A stretch of DNA of 64,000 nt from Akkermansiaceae bacterium (GTDB lineage Bacteria; Verrucomicrobiota; Verrucomicrobiia; Verrucomicrobiales; Akkermansiaceae), in assembly GCA_028822935.1 (NCBI GenBank), contig JAPKCM010000004.1:1-64000 (forward strand), in the 5' to 3' direction. How positions within the stretch are numbered: position 1 is the first letter of the stretch; every line of letters starts with the position of its first letter. Both the position numbers and the translations under genes were made by a program. Below, piece after piece: positions 49,522-57,468 of this stretch. A model generated the notes under the pieces. The model had not been told where the DNA came from. It did no database searches and worked only from the letters and a program-made list of their open reading frames with translations.

Positions 49522-50649
49522 TCAAAACCAAACCCTCTCCACCGTCCACCAAATCCCCACCCCAGCAATCCCCAGCGAGGCAAATTTTCGAAACACCTCA
49601 AACCCCGCCTTCTTAACCGCCCAAAAGGTCAAAAGGAAAGCCCCACCCAAGATTGCCACCTGTCCCAGCTCCACCCCCAAATTGAACCCAATCAGCGGTT
49701 TCAATAAACTCCCCGTCGGCAGCTCCAGCTCCTGCATCACTGACGCGAAACCCATCCCGTGAAGCAAGCCCAGCGCGAACACGAACACCACCCGACGCGG
49801 CTTCAGCTCCTTCACCCATAAATTCTCAAGCCCCACATAGGCGATACTCAGTGCGATCGCTGCCTCAACGAAACGTCCCGGCACCGTGATCGTCCCGAGC
49901 ACGACAAGCGCAAGCGTGATGGAATGAGCAATGGTAAAAGCAACCGTCTGGGAAAGAAGCGACTTCATTTTCGGCACGAGCAGGAAGAGCCCAAGGATGA
50001 AAAGAATGTGATCCAGCCCCTTCGGCAAAATATGCTCAAAGCCCGACTTCACCCAACTCCACAACGACGCCTCCACCACTTCCGGCTCCCCACCGGCAGA
50101 AAAGACAAGTAACTCCTGCGCCCCGCTTCCCGACTCGATCGTCCGAGCCTCCAGCATCACTCCCAGCCTCCTAACTTTTAAAATCAAATCCGCCTCGTCC
50201 GGTTCCTCCCAAATCACCGAAAAACTCCCCACTGGCACCTCCGGAAGCTCCCCCTCCATCCGAATCCGCAGCAGCGCATTGTAATTTGCGTTTAGCTCAA
50301 ACTTCCAAGGTTCCCTCCTCAGATCAGGAAAAGAAAAAGCAACTTCCAGCACCTTATCCTCTAACCTCGGTTCGAAAAAATTCCTAACATCCGCTTCCGC
50401 CATCTTCTTTATCACCTTCCACGCCTCATCATCGAGCGAGTCCATCCACCCCTGCCCCGAACTCCCCGCAATCGTTGGATCATCCTTCGCCAACGGCCCG
50501 GCCTCCGGATAGAACATCCACCCTTCCATCCAAAACGTCGCCTCCCACTTCTTCTCTCCTACCAGTATCTCCCCGCGCACAAAATTTCCGTAATGCCCCC
50601 AGAGTGGAGAGGACAGCACGCTCGCTAGGAAAAAGAGGAAGATCTTCAT
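49522..50649 (-). CDS. HupE/UreJ-like membrane protein
   Basis: The 375-residue protein has a signal peptide (MKIFLFFLASVLSSPLWG) and an extracytoplasmic domain of about 190 residues. Six or seven membrane helices carry the HupE/UreJ pattern: GLDHILFILGLFLLVP, FTIAHSITLALVVLG, ALSIAYVGLENLWVKELKPR, GLLHGMGFASVMQELELP and IGFNLGVELGQVAILGGAFL. Family members are linked to nickel or cobalt delivery, but this long type with an N-terminal domain has no assigned metal. No hydrogenase or urease gene is nearby. The gap 49399-49521 before it holds only low-complexity sequence. Confidence 0.88.
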   Translation of the reverse strand: MKIFLFFLASVLSSPLWGHYGNFVRGEILVGEKKWEATFWMEGWMFYPEAGPLAKDDPTIAGSSGQGWMDSLDDEAWKVIKKMAEADVRNFFEPRLEDKVLEVAFSFPDLRREPWKFELNANYNALLRIRMEGELPEVPVGSFSVIWEEPDEADLILKVRRLGVMLEARTIESGSGAQELLVFSAGGEPEVVEASLWSWVKSGFEHILPKGLDHILFILGLFLLVPKMKSLLSQTVAFTIAHSITLALVVLGTITVPGRFVEAAIALSIAYVGLENLWVKELKPRRVVFVFALGLLHGMGFASVMQELELPTGSLLKPLIGFNLGVELGQVAILGGAFLLTFWAVKKAGFEVFRKFASLGIAGVGIWWTVERVWF

Positions 50650-50661
50650 CAGTTCAAAAAA

Positions 50662-51693
50662 TCAAGCACCCTCATTCCGAATTGGACTCACCTGCCAGGT
50701 CTTTTCCTTCTCGTGCCCATCGGGCCGTTCCCAGCACAGCACAAGATGGAGATCATAGGTTCTCGTTAACCATGATTTTTCATTCGAATCCAATCGTTCA
50801 AATTCGAATGCGCTTTCTCCAACCTCATCTTTTTTCAAAGGCACCAAGTCACCCTTCCAGCCCGGATTTTCTTGCTTCCATTTCTTGAACCTCTGCTGGG
50901 ATTTCATGCGCACCAAGCCGATCTTACATTTGCGAAAATCTGGGCGCTCCACGGGTTCGGGCATCCACATCAAACTCAATGTCCCCGGAGCACTCCCATG
51001 TAAACCAAGCTGCATCATCGACCCGCATACCGTCACCCACGCCGGAGGTCGCGAACCAAACAAAGATCGAAACGTCGTCCTCAAGAGGAAGAGTCCCACC
51101 AGAACGAACGGGACCAAGATAAGAGAAATCATCAGAGCCGTCGAATCCCCCGTCATCCACATTTGAATCACCACAATAAGAAACACGGAGATAATGCCAT
51201 TCCAAAAAATCGAGACCAGCAAGAGAATGACTCCTTCATGAATACTCTGAACCCCTGTAAAGGTCAGTTTATTTTCCTCTGAATCATGCGGGCCTCTTAG
51301 CTCTTCCGCAATCCGGGCTGGCGCCTCCGAAATCAGCTCCTCTTTCAACTTCTGGCTCCGACTCCAGACCGCACCACCTAAAAGTGCGTAGCTCACGCCG
51401 ACAATCCCCACCAAAAGAAAAGGGATTGAAAAAGGAACCATGATCCAAACTTGCGACGAAAGCGCTCGAATCATCAGAGACTCTACTTCACTGCTCGTTA
51501 CGATCGCTTCCGCCGCAACCCACTGTTGCGATTCGATAAAATTAGAAACGGGGACTACCCAAGCCGACGCCATCAACAAACCTCCTCCCAAAAAAGCTCC
51601 CGAGAAAAGAAGCGCAAAAACCTGCCCCTTGATCGTCGGTTTCTTAAAAACCAAGCCACGCAAGATCCGCTGAAAGAAGCCTAATTTTTTCAT
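50662..51693 (-). CDS. DUF3592-like membrane protein
   Basis: The start is taken at ATG 51691-51693 (MKKLGFFQRILRGLVFKKPT), which overlaps the upstream stop by four bases. The 343-residue protein has an early membrane helix (VFALLFSGAFLGGGLLMASA), an extracytoplasmic part beginning SQQWVAAEAIVTSSEVESLM (DUF3592 style), three more helices and a soluble C-terminal half ending in strands (TYDLHLVLCWERPDGHEKEK). Function is unknown. It follows the DUF2891 gene in one operon. Confidence 0.65.
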   Translation of the reverse strand: MKKLGFFQRILRGLVFKKPTIKGQVFALLFSGAFLGGGLLMASAWVVPVSNFIESQQWVAAEAIVTSSEVESLMIRALSSQVWIMVPFSIPFLLVGIVGVSYALLGGAVWSRSQKLKEELISEAPARIAEELRGPHDSEENKLTFTGVQSIHEGVILLLVSIFWNGIISVFLIVVIQMWMTGDSTALMISLILVPFVLVGLFLLRTTFRSLFGSRPPAWVTVCGSMMQLGLHGSAPGTLSLMWMPEPVERPDFRKCKIGLVRMKSQQRFKKWKQENPGWKGDLVPLKKDEVGESAFEFERLDSNEKSWLTRTYDLHLVLCWERPDGHEKEKTWQVSPIRNEGA

Positions 51694-52742
51694 TCCCCCG
51701 ACCCCGTAAGAAGATACGTCGCAAATGAACCCAGCCAATGCTCCCCCGCATAGCTTCCACTAAAAATCTGCTTCAATCCCTTCTCCTCATGCGCCTTCGC
51801 AATCGCGAGAAACTTCTCCTTTTGAGGATTTTTTAGAGCCGACGTCACCCCACGTAAACTCCAAGCCCGATTTAAGTTCAGCCCCGCAAGGTGCACCAAA
51901 TGCCCGTCTTCCAAATCACTCACCGACACCGGCTCAGCCAAGTTTCCCAGATCGAATTTGGGAAAGAACTCCGAGAGCCACTTCCGATAGTCCTCCCTAC
52001 CCATCACCCGGCGCATGAGATCTGCCTCATTGAGGCCCGCCGAAAAGAAGTCCGTCCCGCTCGGTTCATAGCGCACCGGATAGGCCCGATCCTTCGAATA
52101 AAAATGAGCCGCCTTAAGGAGAAGAAGAGTCTCAAATTCTTCCTCTCCAGTCGCCCTCGCCCAATCCAACATCTGCCCCATCGGAAAAGCCGACTCCGGG
52201 TGAAAGCCACAGCGCACCGGCCAATCAAGCTTGGGCAAATAAACCTTCGCATTCGAGACAATCACCTCCTCCAGCGCCCGATACCACTTCGCCCACTTCT
52301 TCCCCTCCTCATCTTCTAAAAGGCGCAACTCCATCCCAAGCCGCAGCGCCCAAGCCCAGCCATACATCCGCTCAAACGACTTATTCGCCTTCAGATAGGC
52401 CGCCTCTTGCTGAAGCTTTTTCTCCGAAAACTTCCCCCGCAGCGCTTCTCTCACTTTTTCCTGCCAATCAGCTTCCGGAAACATCCGCATCAACCGCACC
52501 AGCGTCCAATGACCATGCACCGATGAATGCCAATCAAAGTGCCCATAAAAAACCGGAAACATCTCCTGCGGCGTCTTCAAATCCGCTTCGCTCTTCAGCA
52601 CCACCGAAATCTTACTCGGAAACTCTTTCGCCAACCCCTTCAGCGCCAACTCCACAAACCTCCCCGCCTGCGCCTCCGTCATCCGGTTTTCCCCCTTCAA
52701 TACCATCGTCAAAGCGATCAACAAAATACCAAGCAACTTCAT
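51690..52742 (-). CDS. DUF2891 protein
   Basis: ATG 52740-52742 (MKLLGILLIALTMVLKGENR) gives a signal peptide. The 350-residue protein matches DUF2891: MFPVFYGHFDWHSSVHGHWT (HWHSSVHGHW-like motif), then an alpha-helical toroid with ERMYGWAWALRLGMELRLLE, GFHPESAFPMGQMLDWARAT and EPSGTDFFSAGLNEADLMRR, ending GSYAGEHWLGSFATYLLTG. This looks like an alpha/alpha barrel carbohydrate enzyme, but no reaction is known. It forms an operon with the DUF3592-like gene. Confidence 0.85.
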   Translation of the reverse strand: MKLLGILLIALTMVLKGENRMTEAQAGRFVELALKGLAKEFPSKISVVLKSEADLKTPQEMFPVFYGHFDWHSSVHGHWTLVRLMRMFPEADWQEKVREALRGKFSEKKLQQEAAYLKANKSFERMYGWAWALRLGMELRLLEDEEGKKWAKWYRALEEVIVSNAKVYLPKLDWPVRCGFHPESAFPMGQMLDWARATGEEEFETLLLLKAAHFYSKDRAYPVRYEPSGTDFFSAGLNEADLMRRVMGREDYRKWLSEFFPKFDLGNLAEPVSVSDLEDGHLVHLAGLNLNRAWSLRGVTSALKNPQKEKFLAIAKAHEEKGLKQIFSGSYAGEHWLGSFATYLLTGSGE

Positions 52743-52798
52743 TGCCCAACACTCAAACAATCCTCCTCATCTGTCCACCACGCATCTCTCACCACAAC

Positions 52799-52850
52799 CA
52801 TCTGTCGCGCCGTCTCGTCCGCCGTAGCCCGAAGGGCGAAGGAGGAAACC
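52799..52850. repeat. REP-like element, CATCTGTCGCGCCGT family
   Basis: CATCTGTCGCGCCGT heads the element, followed by CGTAGCCCGAAGGGCGAAGG, in which GCCC and GGGC pair around GAA directly after a GTAG-like foot. The same head occurs at 32824 and 34346. Confidence 0.55.
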
Positions 52851-52908
52851 CCCTATCCAAAACCCCCTCCCCAGTAGTCCAAATCTTTCAAAACCCAAGT
52901 CCCTCACT

Positions 52909-52945
52909 TGAACGTTCAATGTTGAACGTTCGATGCTGAACGTTC
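52909..52945. repeat. Tandem AACGTTCA-type palindromic repeat
   Basis: GAACGTTCAATGTTGAACG followed by TTCGATGCTGAACGTTCA is a near-tandem palindrome, related to 35263-35312 and 40701-40730. It lies just before the sugar kinase start. Confidence 0.6.
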
Positions 52946-52956
52946 ACCCTCCCCCC

Positions 52957-53856
52957 ATGCCAAGCCCCCTCATCGCCACCATCGAAGCCGGAGGCACCAA
53001 AATGGTCGCCGCCCTCGCCTCTGGGCCCGATGACATCCGCGCCCGGGAACGAATCCCCACCACCATCCCCGAGGAAACGATCCCCGCCCTCATCTCCTTC
53101 CTCAAATCCGCCATCGCCAATCACGGCCAGCCCGACGCCCTCGTCATCGGCACCTTCGGCCCCGCCGACATTACCCCCACCTCTCCCGTATACGGCCACA
53201 TCACCGCCACTCCCAAGCCCACCTGGGAAAACACCAACCTCCTCGGCCCCATCCAAGAAGCTCTCGGCGTCCCATCACTCTTCGACACCGATGTCAACGC
53301 CGCCCTCTTTGGCGAAGCCCGCTGGGGGGCCGCCGCAGGATTAAAAAATACCGGCTACTTCACCATCGGAACCGGCATCGGCGGTGCGGTCATGATCGAT
53401 GGCAAACTCATCCACGGCATGGGCCACACCGAGATGGGCCACATGCGCATTGCCCGACACCCCGATGACTCCTTTAAAGGTCACTGCACTTTTCACCAAG
53501 ATTGCCTCGAAGGCCTCGCCGCCGGCCCCGCCATCGAAGCCCGCTGGGGAAAACCCGCCCAAGAACTCCCCGCCGATCACCCCGCCTGGGAAATCGAAGC
53601 CGACGCCCTCGCCCAAGCCTGCCTCAACCTCCTCACCATCGCCCCGCCCGAGCGAATCATCCTCGGCGGCGGCGTCATGCACCAAAGCCAGCTCTTCCCG
53701 ATGGTCCGAAAACGCCTCAAGGAACTCCTCAATGGCTACCTCGCCCACCCCCCACTTCAAGGCGATCTTACAAACTTCATCGTCCCCCCATCCCTCGGCG
53801 ATAACGCCGGCCTCCTCGGCTGCGTCGCCCTCGGTCACCACCTTCTCACCAGTTGA
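52957..53856 (+). CDS. ROK-family sugar kinase (fructokinase-like)
   Basis: ATG 52957 (MPSPLIATIEAGGTKMVAAL) is the ROK-type start; the frame upstream is repeat. The 299-residue enzyme has the phosphate loop EAGGTK, the catalytic Asp in FDTDVNAALFGEARWG, GTGIGGAVMIDGKL and the ROK zinc motif HCTFHQDCLEGLAAGPA (His/Cys ligands). This subgroup contains fructokinases and mannokinases. It phosphorylates a free hexose in the cytoplasm. Convergent or tandem partners are absent. Confidence 0.92.
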   Translation: MPSPLIATIEAGGTKMVAALASGPDDIRARERIPTTIPEETIPALISFLKSAIANHGQPDALVIGTFGPADITPTSPVYGHITATPKPTWENTNLLGPIQEALGVPSLFDTDVNAALFGEARWGAAAGLKNTGYFTIGTGIGGAVMIDGKLIHGMGHTEMGHMRIARHPDDSFKGHCTFHQDCLEGLAAGPAIEARWGKPAQELPADHPAWEIEADALAQACLNLLTIAPPERIILGGGVMHQSQLFPMVRKRLKELLNGYLAHPPLQGDLTNFIVPPSLGDNAGLLGCVALGHHLLTS

Positions 53857-53865
53857 AAACTAGGT

Positions 53866-54222
53866 TCATTCTTTTCGTCGGATCCAAATCATTGGGAGTC
53901 CAAATAATAGCAGGAGCGCTGATGACGGCTCGGGGATGAGACGGATAGAGTTCAGCTTAATTTCCGATTATTGCTCCAGAGGAAGGACATAAACTCGGAG
54001 CCAATGCTCATCACTAAAGTCTGGGTTACCGAGAATATCAGAAAAAGAAAACTGCGTATCTGTTCCTGAGATCCTTTTGAGTATCGTAAAACAAGGTAAT
54101 CTCCTCCAAACTCCGTCGATCCAATATCAATCTAAAAGGTTAGAGATTGGGACCTCATTTCCTGCGCTGCTGACCAATCTCATCGAGAATGCCCCGTCAC
54201 TCGCATGGTGCGAAACACACGA
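53866..54222 (-). pseudogene. PEP-CTERM protein gene remnant
   Basis: The reverse strand encodes LIPEPSSALLLLFGLPMIWI and RRKE before a stop at 53866, a textbook PEP-CTERM sorting signal for exosortase. Upstream pieces read SDGAFSMRLVSSAGNEVPIS, then IDIGSTEFGGDYLVLRYSKG in a second frame, then DTQFSFSDILGNPDFSDEHW in a third, and an in-frame TAA follows VLPLEQ. At least two frameshifts and one stop show that the gene is dead. The gap 53857-54655 contains nothing else coding. Confidence 0.65.
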
Positions 54223-54512
54223 TCATCGAGGGATCTTGCAAAGGAAGGAATCAGCCGATTACCGCTCCCAATCATAAACGAACTATGTGAAAAATCGTCA
54301 ATGAGGCCAGCGGAGTCTAGCTCATGTCATCGACATCTGTGATGCAGGTTAACGACCCAATTTCTCTTCGGAGTTTACGTCTTTAAACACTACCCAATGA
54401 AATATTTTCATTCATGATATAATTACATTGCATCCACACTCTTCACGAATGGTAAAGTTGAATCCCAGCAAATCAGCGACCCTCATTTGGCCAACTGCCA
54501 TCGTCATACAAG

Positions 54513-54531
54513 CCTAGGGCAACGCCCTAGG
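54513..54531. repeat. Perfect REP-like hairpin
   Basis: CCTAGGGC (54513-54520) and GCCCTAGG (54524-54531) pair perfectly around AAC. It is preceded by CAAG and followed by TAATCTGAG. It lies in the long non-coding gap 54223-54655, which is otherwise A/T-rich with no gene or obvious terminator run. Confidence 0.6.
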
Positions 54532-54655
54532 TAATCTGAGCCACCGTTAATTGGCCAAGCCCAGCATCCCCCTTCCACCCGCTCATCCCACCTCGACCCT
54601 CAAATCTCCCATGTTTAGAGTTTCGCAATCAAGATTTAGCGCTTAAATCACCCAT

Positions 54656-55540
54656 ATGTATCTCACCGGATTCGCCGACGAAGCGGCCAAGGACCTCGTC
54701 ACCCAGATCAAAGCCACCAAAGAAGTCGGCTGGACCCAGATCTCCGCCCGTGGCGTCAACGGCGCCAACATCCACGAACTCCCGCAGGAGGAATTCGAAA
54801 AAGTCGCCGACCAACTCGACGAAGCCGGCATCACCATCCCCGAGTTCGGCTCTCTCATCGGCAACTGGGGTAAAAAGATCGACTCCGACTTCGACGTCAC
54901 CCTCGCCGAAGTTGACCGCGCCATCCCCCGCATGCTCCGCCTTGGCACCCGCCTCATCCGCGTCATGTCCTACGCCCAGGAACCTTGGGGAAATGATCAA
55001 AACGAAAACGAGCGCTTCCGCCGCCTCCGGGAAATCTACTCCCGCTTCGCCGACGCTGGCCTTCAGGCCATCCACGAGAACTGCATGAACTGGGGCGGCT
55101 TCTCCCCCGACCACACCCTGCGCCTCGTCGAAGAAGTTCCCGGCCTCAAACTCGTCTTCGACACCGCCAATCCCATTTTCCAAAAAGACCGCTCGAAAGA
55201 AGAGCCCTTCCCTTGGCAGGACCCGCTCGAGTTTTACGAAAAGGTCAAAGAACACGTCGTCCACGTCCACATCAAGGACTGCATCAATCCACCCGAAGGC
55301 GAAACGGAACCCGCAAAATACACCCTCCCCGGCGAAGGCCAGGCCAAGGTCCGCGAAATCCTCACCGCTTTGAAAAACGACGACTACAATGGCGGACTCG
55401 CGATCGAGCCGCATGTCGCAACCGTCTTCCACGCCGTCGATGGCGCCGAACCCGATTGGAAGCAGTGCTACGACTCCTACATCGAATACGGTCACGCCAC
55501 CAACGCTCTCCTCAAAGAGCTCGACTGGGCAGCAGAGTAA
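54656..55540 (+). CDS. Sugar phosphate isomerase/epimerase-like TIM-barrel protein
   Basis: The 294-residue protein has the AP-endonuclease-2/xylose-isomerase-like barrel: MYLTGFADEAAKDLVTQIKA, VGWTQISARGVNGANIHELP, AGLQAIHENCMNWGGFSPDH, LKLVFDTANPIFQKDR, VVHVHIKDCINPPEG and GGLAIEPHVATVFHA. Metal ligands are probably the Glu in HENCM, the Asp in FDTAN, the His in HIKD and the Glu in IEPH. The exact sugar is unknown. It stands alone and faces leuA. Confidence 0.88.
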   Translation: MYLTGFADEAAKDLVTQIKATKEVGWTQISARGVNGANIHELPQEEFEKVADQLDEAGITIPEFGSLIGNWGKKIDSDFDVTLAEVDRAIPRMLRLGTRLIRVMSYAQEPWGNDQNENERFRRLREIYSRFADAGLQAIHENCMNWGGFSPDHTLRLVEEVPGLKLVFDTANPIFQKDRSKEEPFPWQDPLEFYEKVKEHVVHVHIKDCINPPEGETEPAKYTLPGEGQAKVREILTALKNDDYNGGLAIEPHVATVFHAVDGAEPDWKQCYDSYIEYGHATNALLKELDWAAE

Positions 55541-55565
55541 ATCAGTGGCCCGTTTGTAGTGTAGG

Positions 55566-57239
55566 CTAAGCCCTCAAGAGATTCCAGGCACTCACAAGTG
55601 CCTTGAGTCCCGCCATCTCAATACTAGGATCGACTCCGACACCCCAAAGAATACGGCCGTCATCATGGCGCAATTGCACGTAAGCTGCTGCGTCCGAACT
55701 CGACCCACCACGCACCGCATGGGAGCGGTAATCGGTGAGAACAAAATCCTTCAACTTCGCTTTATCCAATGCAGAAACAAAGCTGTTGATCGGACCATTC
55801 CCGATCCCTTGGACGCTCTTCGACTCCCCGGCGATCAAGATCTCTGCGGTGCACAGCACCTCCCCGCGACCAGCAGCATGATGATTCAAATTGTAGTCGA
55901 GAATCTTCATCTCCGTCGCAACGTTGGCAAATTCTTCCAGGAAAACCTTCCCAACTTCTTCAGCCGAAAGCTCCTCACCTCGCTTATCGGCCAGATCGTA
56001 AACTCGCTTTCCAACTTGCGGATGCATCGTCTTGGGGAGATCGAAGCCGTGCTCTTGATCAAGGATGTAGGCGACGCCTCCCTTTCCACTCTGTGAATTG
56101 ATCCGAACGATCGCCTCGTAGCTCCGTCCAATATCGTGCGGATCGATCGTCAAATAAGGCACACCCCATTTTTCAGACTCTTCCTTCGCCCGACGATCCA
56201 AGCCTTTCTTAATGGCGTCCTGATGACTCCCGGAGAATGCAGTAAAGACAAGCTCTCCCGCATAAGGCTGACGATCCGGAACGATCATGCGTGTGGTGCG
56301 CTCGTAAACTTCTCGCAAACGCGAAAGATCGGAAAAGTCCAACCCGGTCGCAATCCCGTGGCTGTTCATGTTAAGCGCGACAATCACGATATCGAGATTC
56401 CCGGTCCGTTCGCCACTTCCGAAAAGAGTGCCTTCCACCCGATCCGCACCCGCCATGAGACCCAACTCAGTGGCAGCTACTCCGGTGCCCCGGTCATTGT
56501 GCGTGTGCAGGGAAATGATGACCGAGTCCCGCTTTGAAATATTCCGGCACATCCACTCGATCTGATCCGCATGCACATTCGGCGTGGCCCACTCCACCGT
56601 CGCCGGCAGATTCAAAATGAGCTTCTTCTCCGGAGTCGGTTCCCAGACATCAATCACCGCTTCACAGCATTCCAAGGCAAAGTCCAACTCGGTATCGGAA
56701 AAGGACTCGGGCGAATATTGCAGCACAATTTCCGTCTCGGGAATCGTCGGCACCAGTTCCTTCACGACCTCTGCACCGCTCACCGCGATCGCCTTGATGT
56801 CCTCACGCGAAGCATCACCGAAAGTCACGCGGCGCTGTAGCGGGCTCGTCGAATTATAAATATGAACGATCACTCGCTTGGCCCCCTTGATCGCCTCAAA
56901 GGTCCGCTCGATCAAATGCCGCCGCGTCTGCACCAGCACCTGCACTGTGACATCTTCCGGAATGCGATTCTCATCAATGAGGCGACGCATAAAGGCGAAT
57001 TCGGTATCGCTCGCCGAGGGAAAGCCGATCTCGATTTCCTTAAAGCCGACATCCACCAGCATATCGAACATCTCCAGCTTCTCCTCGACTGACATCGGAA
57101 TCGGGAGCGATTGGTTCCCATCACGGAGGTCAACCGAAGCCCAAATGGGAGCGGATTCAATGACACGGTCGGGCCATGTCCGGTCGCGCAAGTCGACAGC
57201 CGGGAATGGACGGTATTTGGAGATGGATTCGGATTTCAT
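55566..57239 (-). CDS. leuA: 2-isopropylmalate synthase (long type)
   Basis: The 557-residue enzyme starts MKSESISKYRPFPAVDLRDR and has the HMGL-like site SVDLRDGNQSLPIPMS, EIGFPSASDTEF, IVHIYNSTSPLQRRVTFG, the metal motif ISLHTHNDRGTGVAATELGL and the C-terminal leucine-sensing LeuA dimer domain (about 430-557, IQGIGNGPINSFVSALDKAK). It makes 2-isopropylmalate from 2-oxoisovalerate and acetyl-CoA. The length is that of the fungal/actinobacterial type. A leucine-rich leader peptide (57362-57409) with a hairpin lies 122 bases upstream, suggesting attenuation by leucine supply in addition to feedback through the C-terminal domain. Confidence 0.96.
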   Translation of the reverse strand: MKSESISKYRPFPAVDLRDRTWPDRVIESAPIWASVDLRDGNQSLPIPMSVEEKLEMFDMLVDVGFKEIEIGFPSASDTEFAFMRRLIDENRIPEDVTVQVLVQTRRHLIERTFEAIKGAKRVIVHIYNSTSPLQRRVTFGDASREDIKAIAVSGAEVVKELVPTIPETEIVLQYSPESFSDTELDFALECCEAVIDVWEPTPEKKLILNLPATVEWATPNVHADQIEWMCRNISKRDSVIISLHTHNDRGTGVAATELGLMAGADRVEGTLFGSGERTGNLDIVIVALNMNSHGIATGLDFSDLSRLREVYERTTRMIVPDRQPYAGELVFTAFSGSHQDAIKKGLDRRAKEESEKWGVPYLTIDPHDIGRSYEAIVRINSQSGKGGVAYILDQEHGFDLPKTMHPQVGKRVYDLADKRGEELSAEEVGKVFLEEFANVATEMKILDYNLNHHAAGRGEVLCTAEILIAGESKSVQGIGNGPINSFVSALDKAKLKDFVLTDYRSHAVRGGSSSDAAAYVQLRHDDGRILWGVGVDPSIEMAGLKALVSAWNLLRA

Positions 57240-57350
57240 GATCTCAGTGATTGAGGGTCAATGAAGCACGGAAGCTCTCGATAAGTCCTGTTCCTTGGAC
57301 GGTGATTTCTCCGCGACAGTTGGGAGATGGATGGTTGACCAAAGAACGGG

Positions 57351-57377
57351 GCGACTGCGGACTAGAGTCCGAGTCGC
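57351..57377 (-). promoter_or_regulatory. Leader hairpin at the end of the leuA leader peptide
   Basis: On the reverse strand GCGACT-CGGACT (57377-57366) pairs with AGTCCG-C-AGTCGC (57363-57351) with one bulged C. The hairpin covers the last codons and stop of the leucine-rich leader. A ribosome stalled at the leucine codons would stop it forming. No T run follows, so control would act through another structure, Rho, or translation of leuA. Confidence 0.45.
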
Positions 57378-57409
57378 AAACTTAGGAGGAGGGCCAACGT
57401 GATCTTCAC
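57362..57409 (-). CDS. Leucine-rich leader peptide of leuA
   Basis: GTG at 57407-57409 opens 15 codons reading MKITLALLLSLRLGL, then TAG. Seven of the 15 residues are leucine, including three in a row. A weak ribosome site GAGAG lies upstream. This is the form of leu-operon leader peptides used for attenuation. It overlaps a strong hairpin (57351-57377) and lies 122 bases before leuA. The assignment is inferred from composition and position; the start is a GTG, and the leader could be coincidental. Confidence 0.5.
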   Translation of the reverse strand: MKITLALLLSLRLGL

Positions 57410-57468
57410 GAACAAACTCTCTCGCAGAGGACCCCACTTGTCACTTCCAAAAACAGGGCATCGAAACT

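Noticed and set aside
57240-57468. T-box riboswitch before leuA
   Set aside because: I see no T-box bulge sequence (TGGNACCGCG) and no terminator/antiterminator pair; the leucine-rich peptide fits better.
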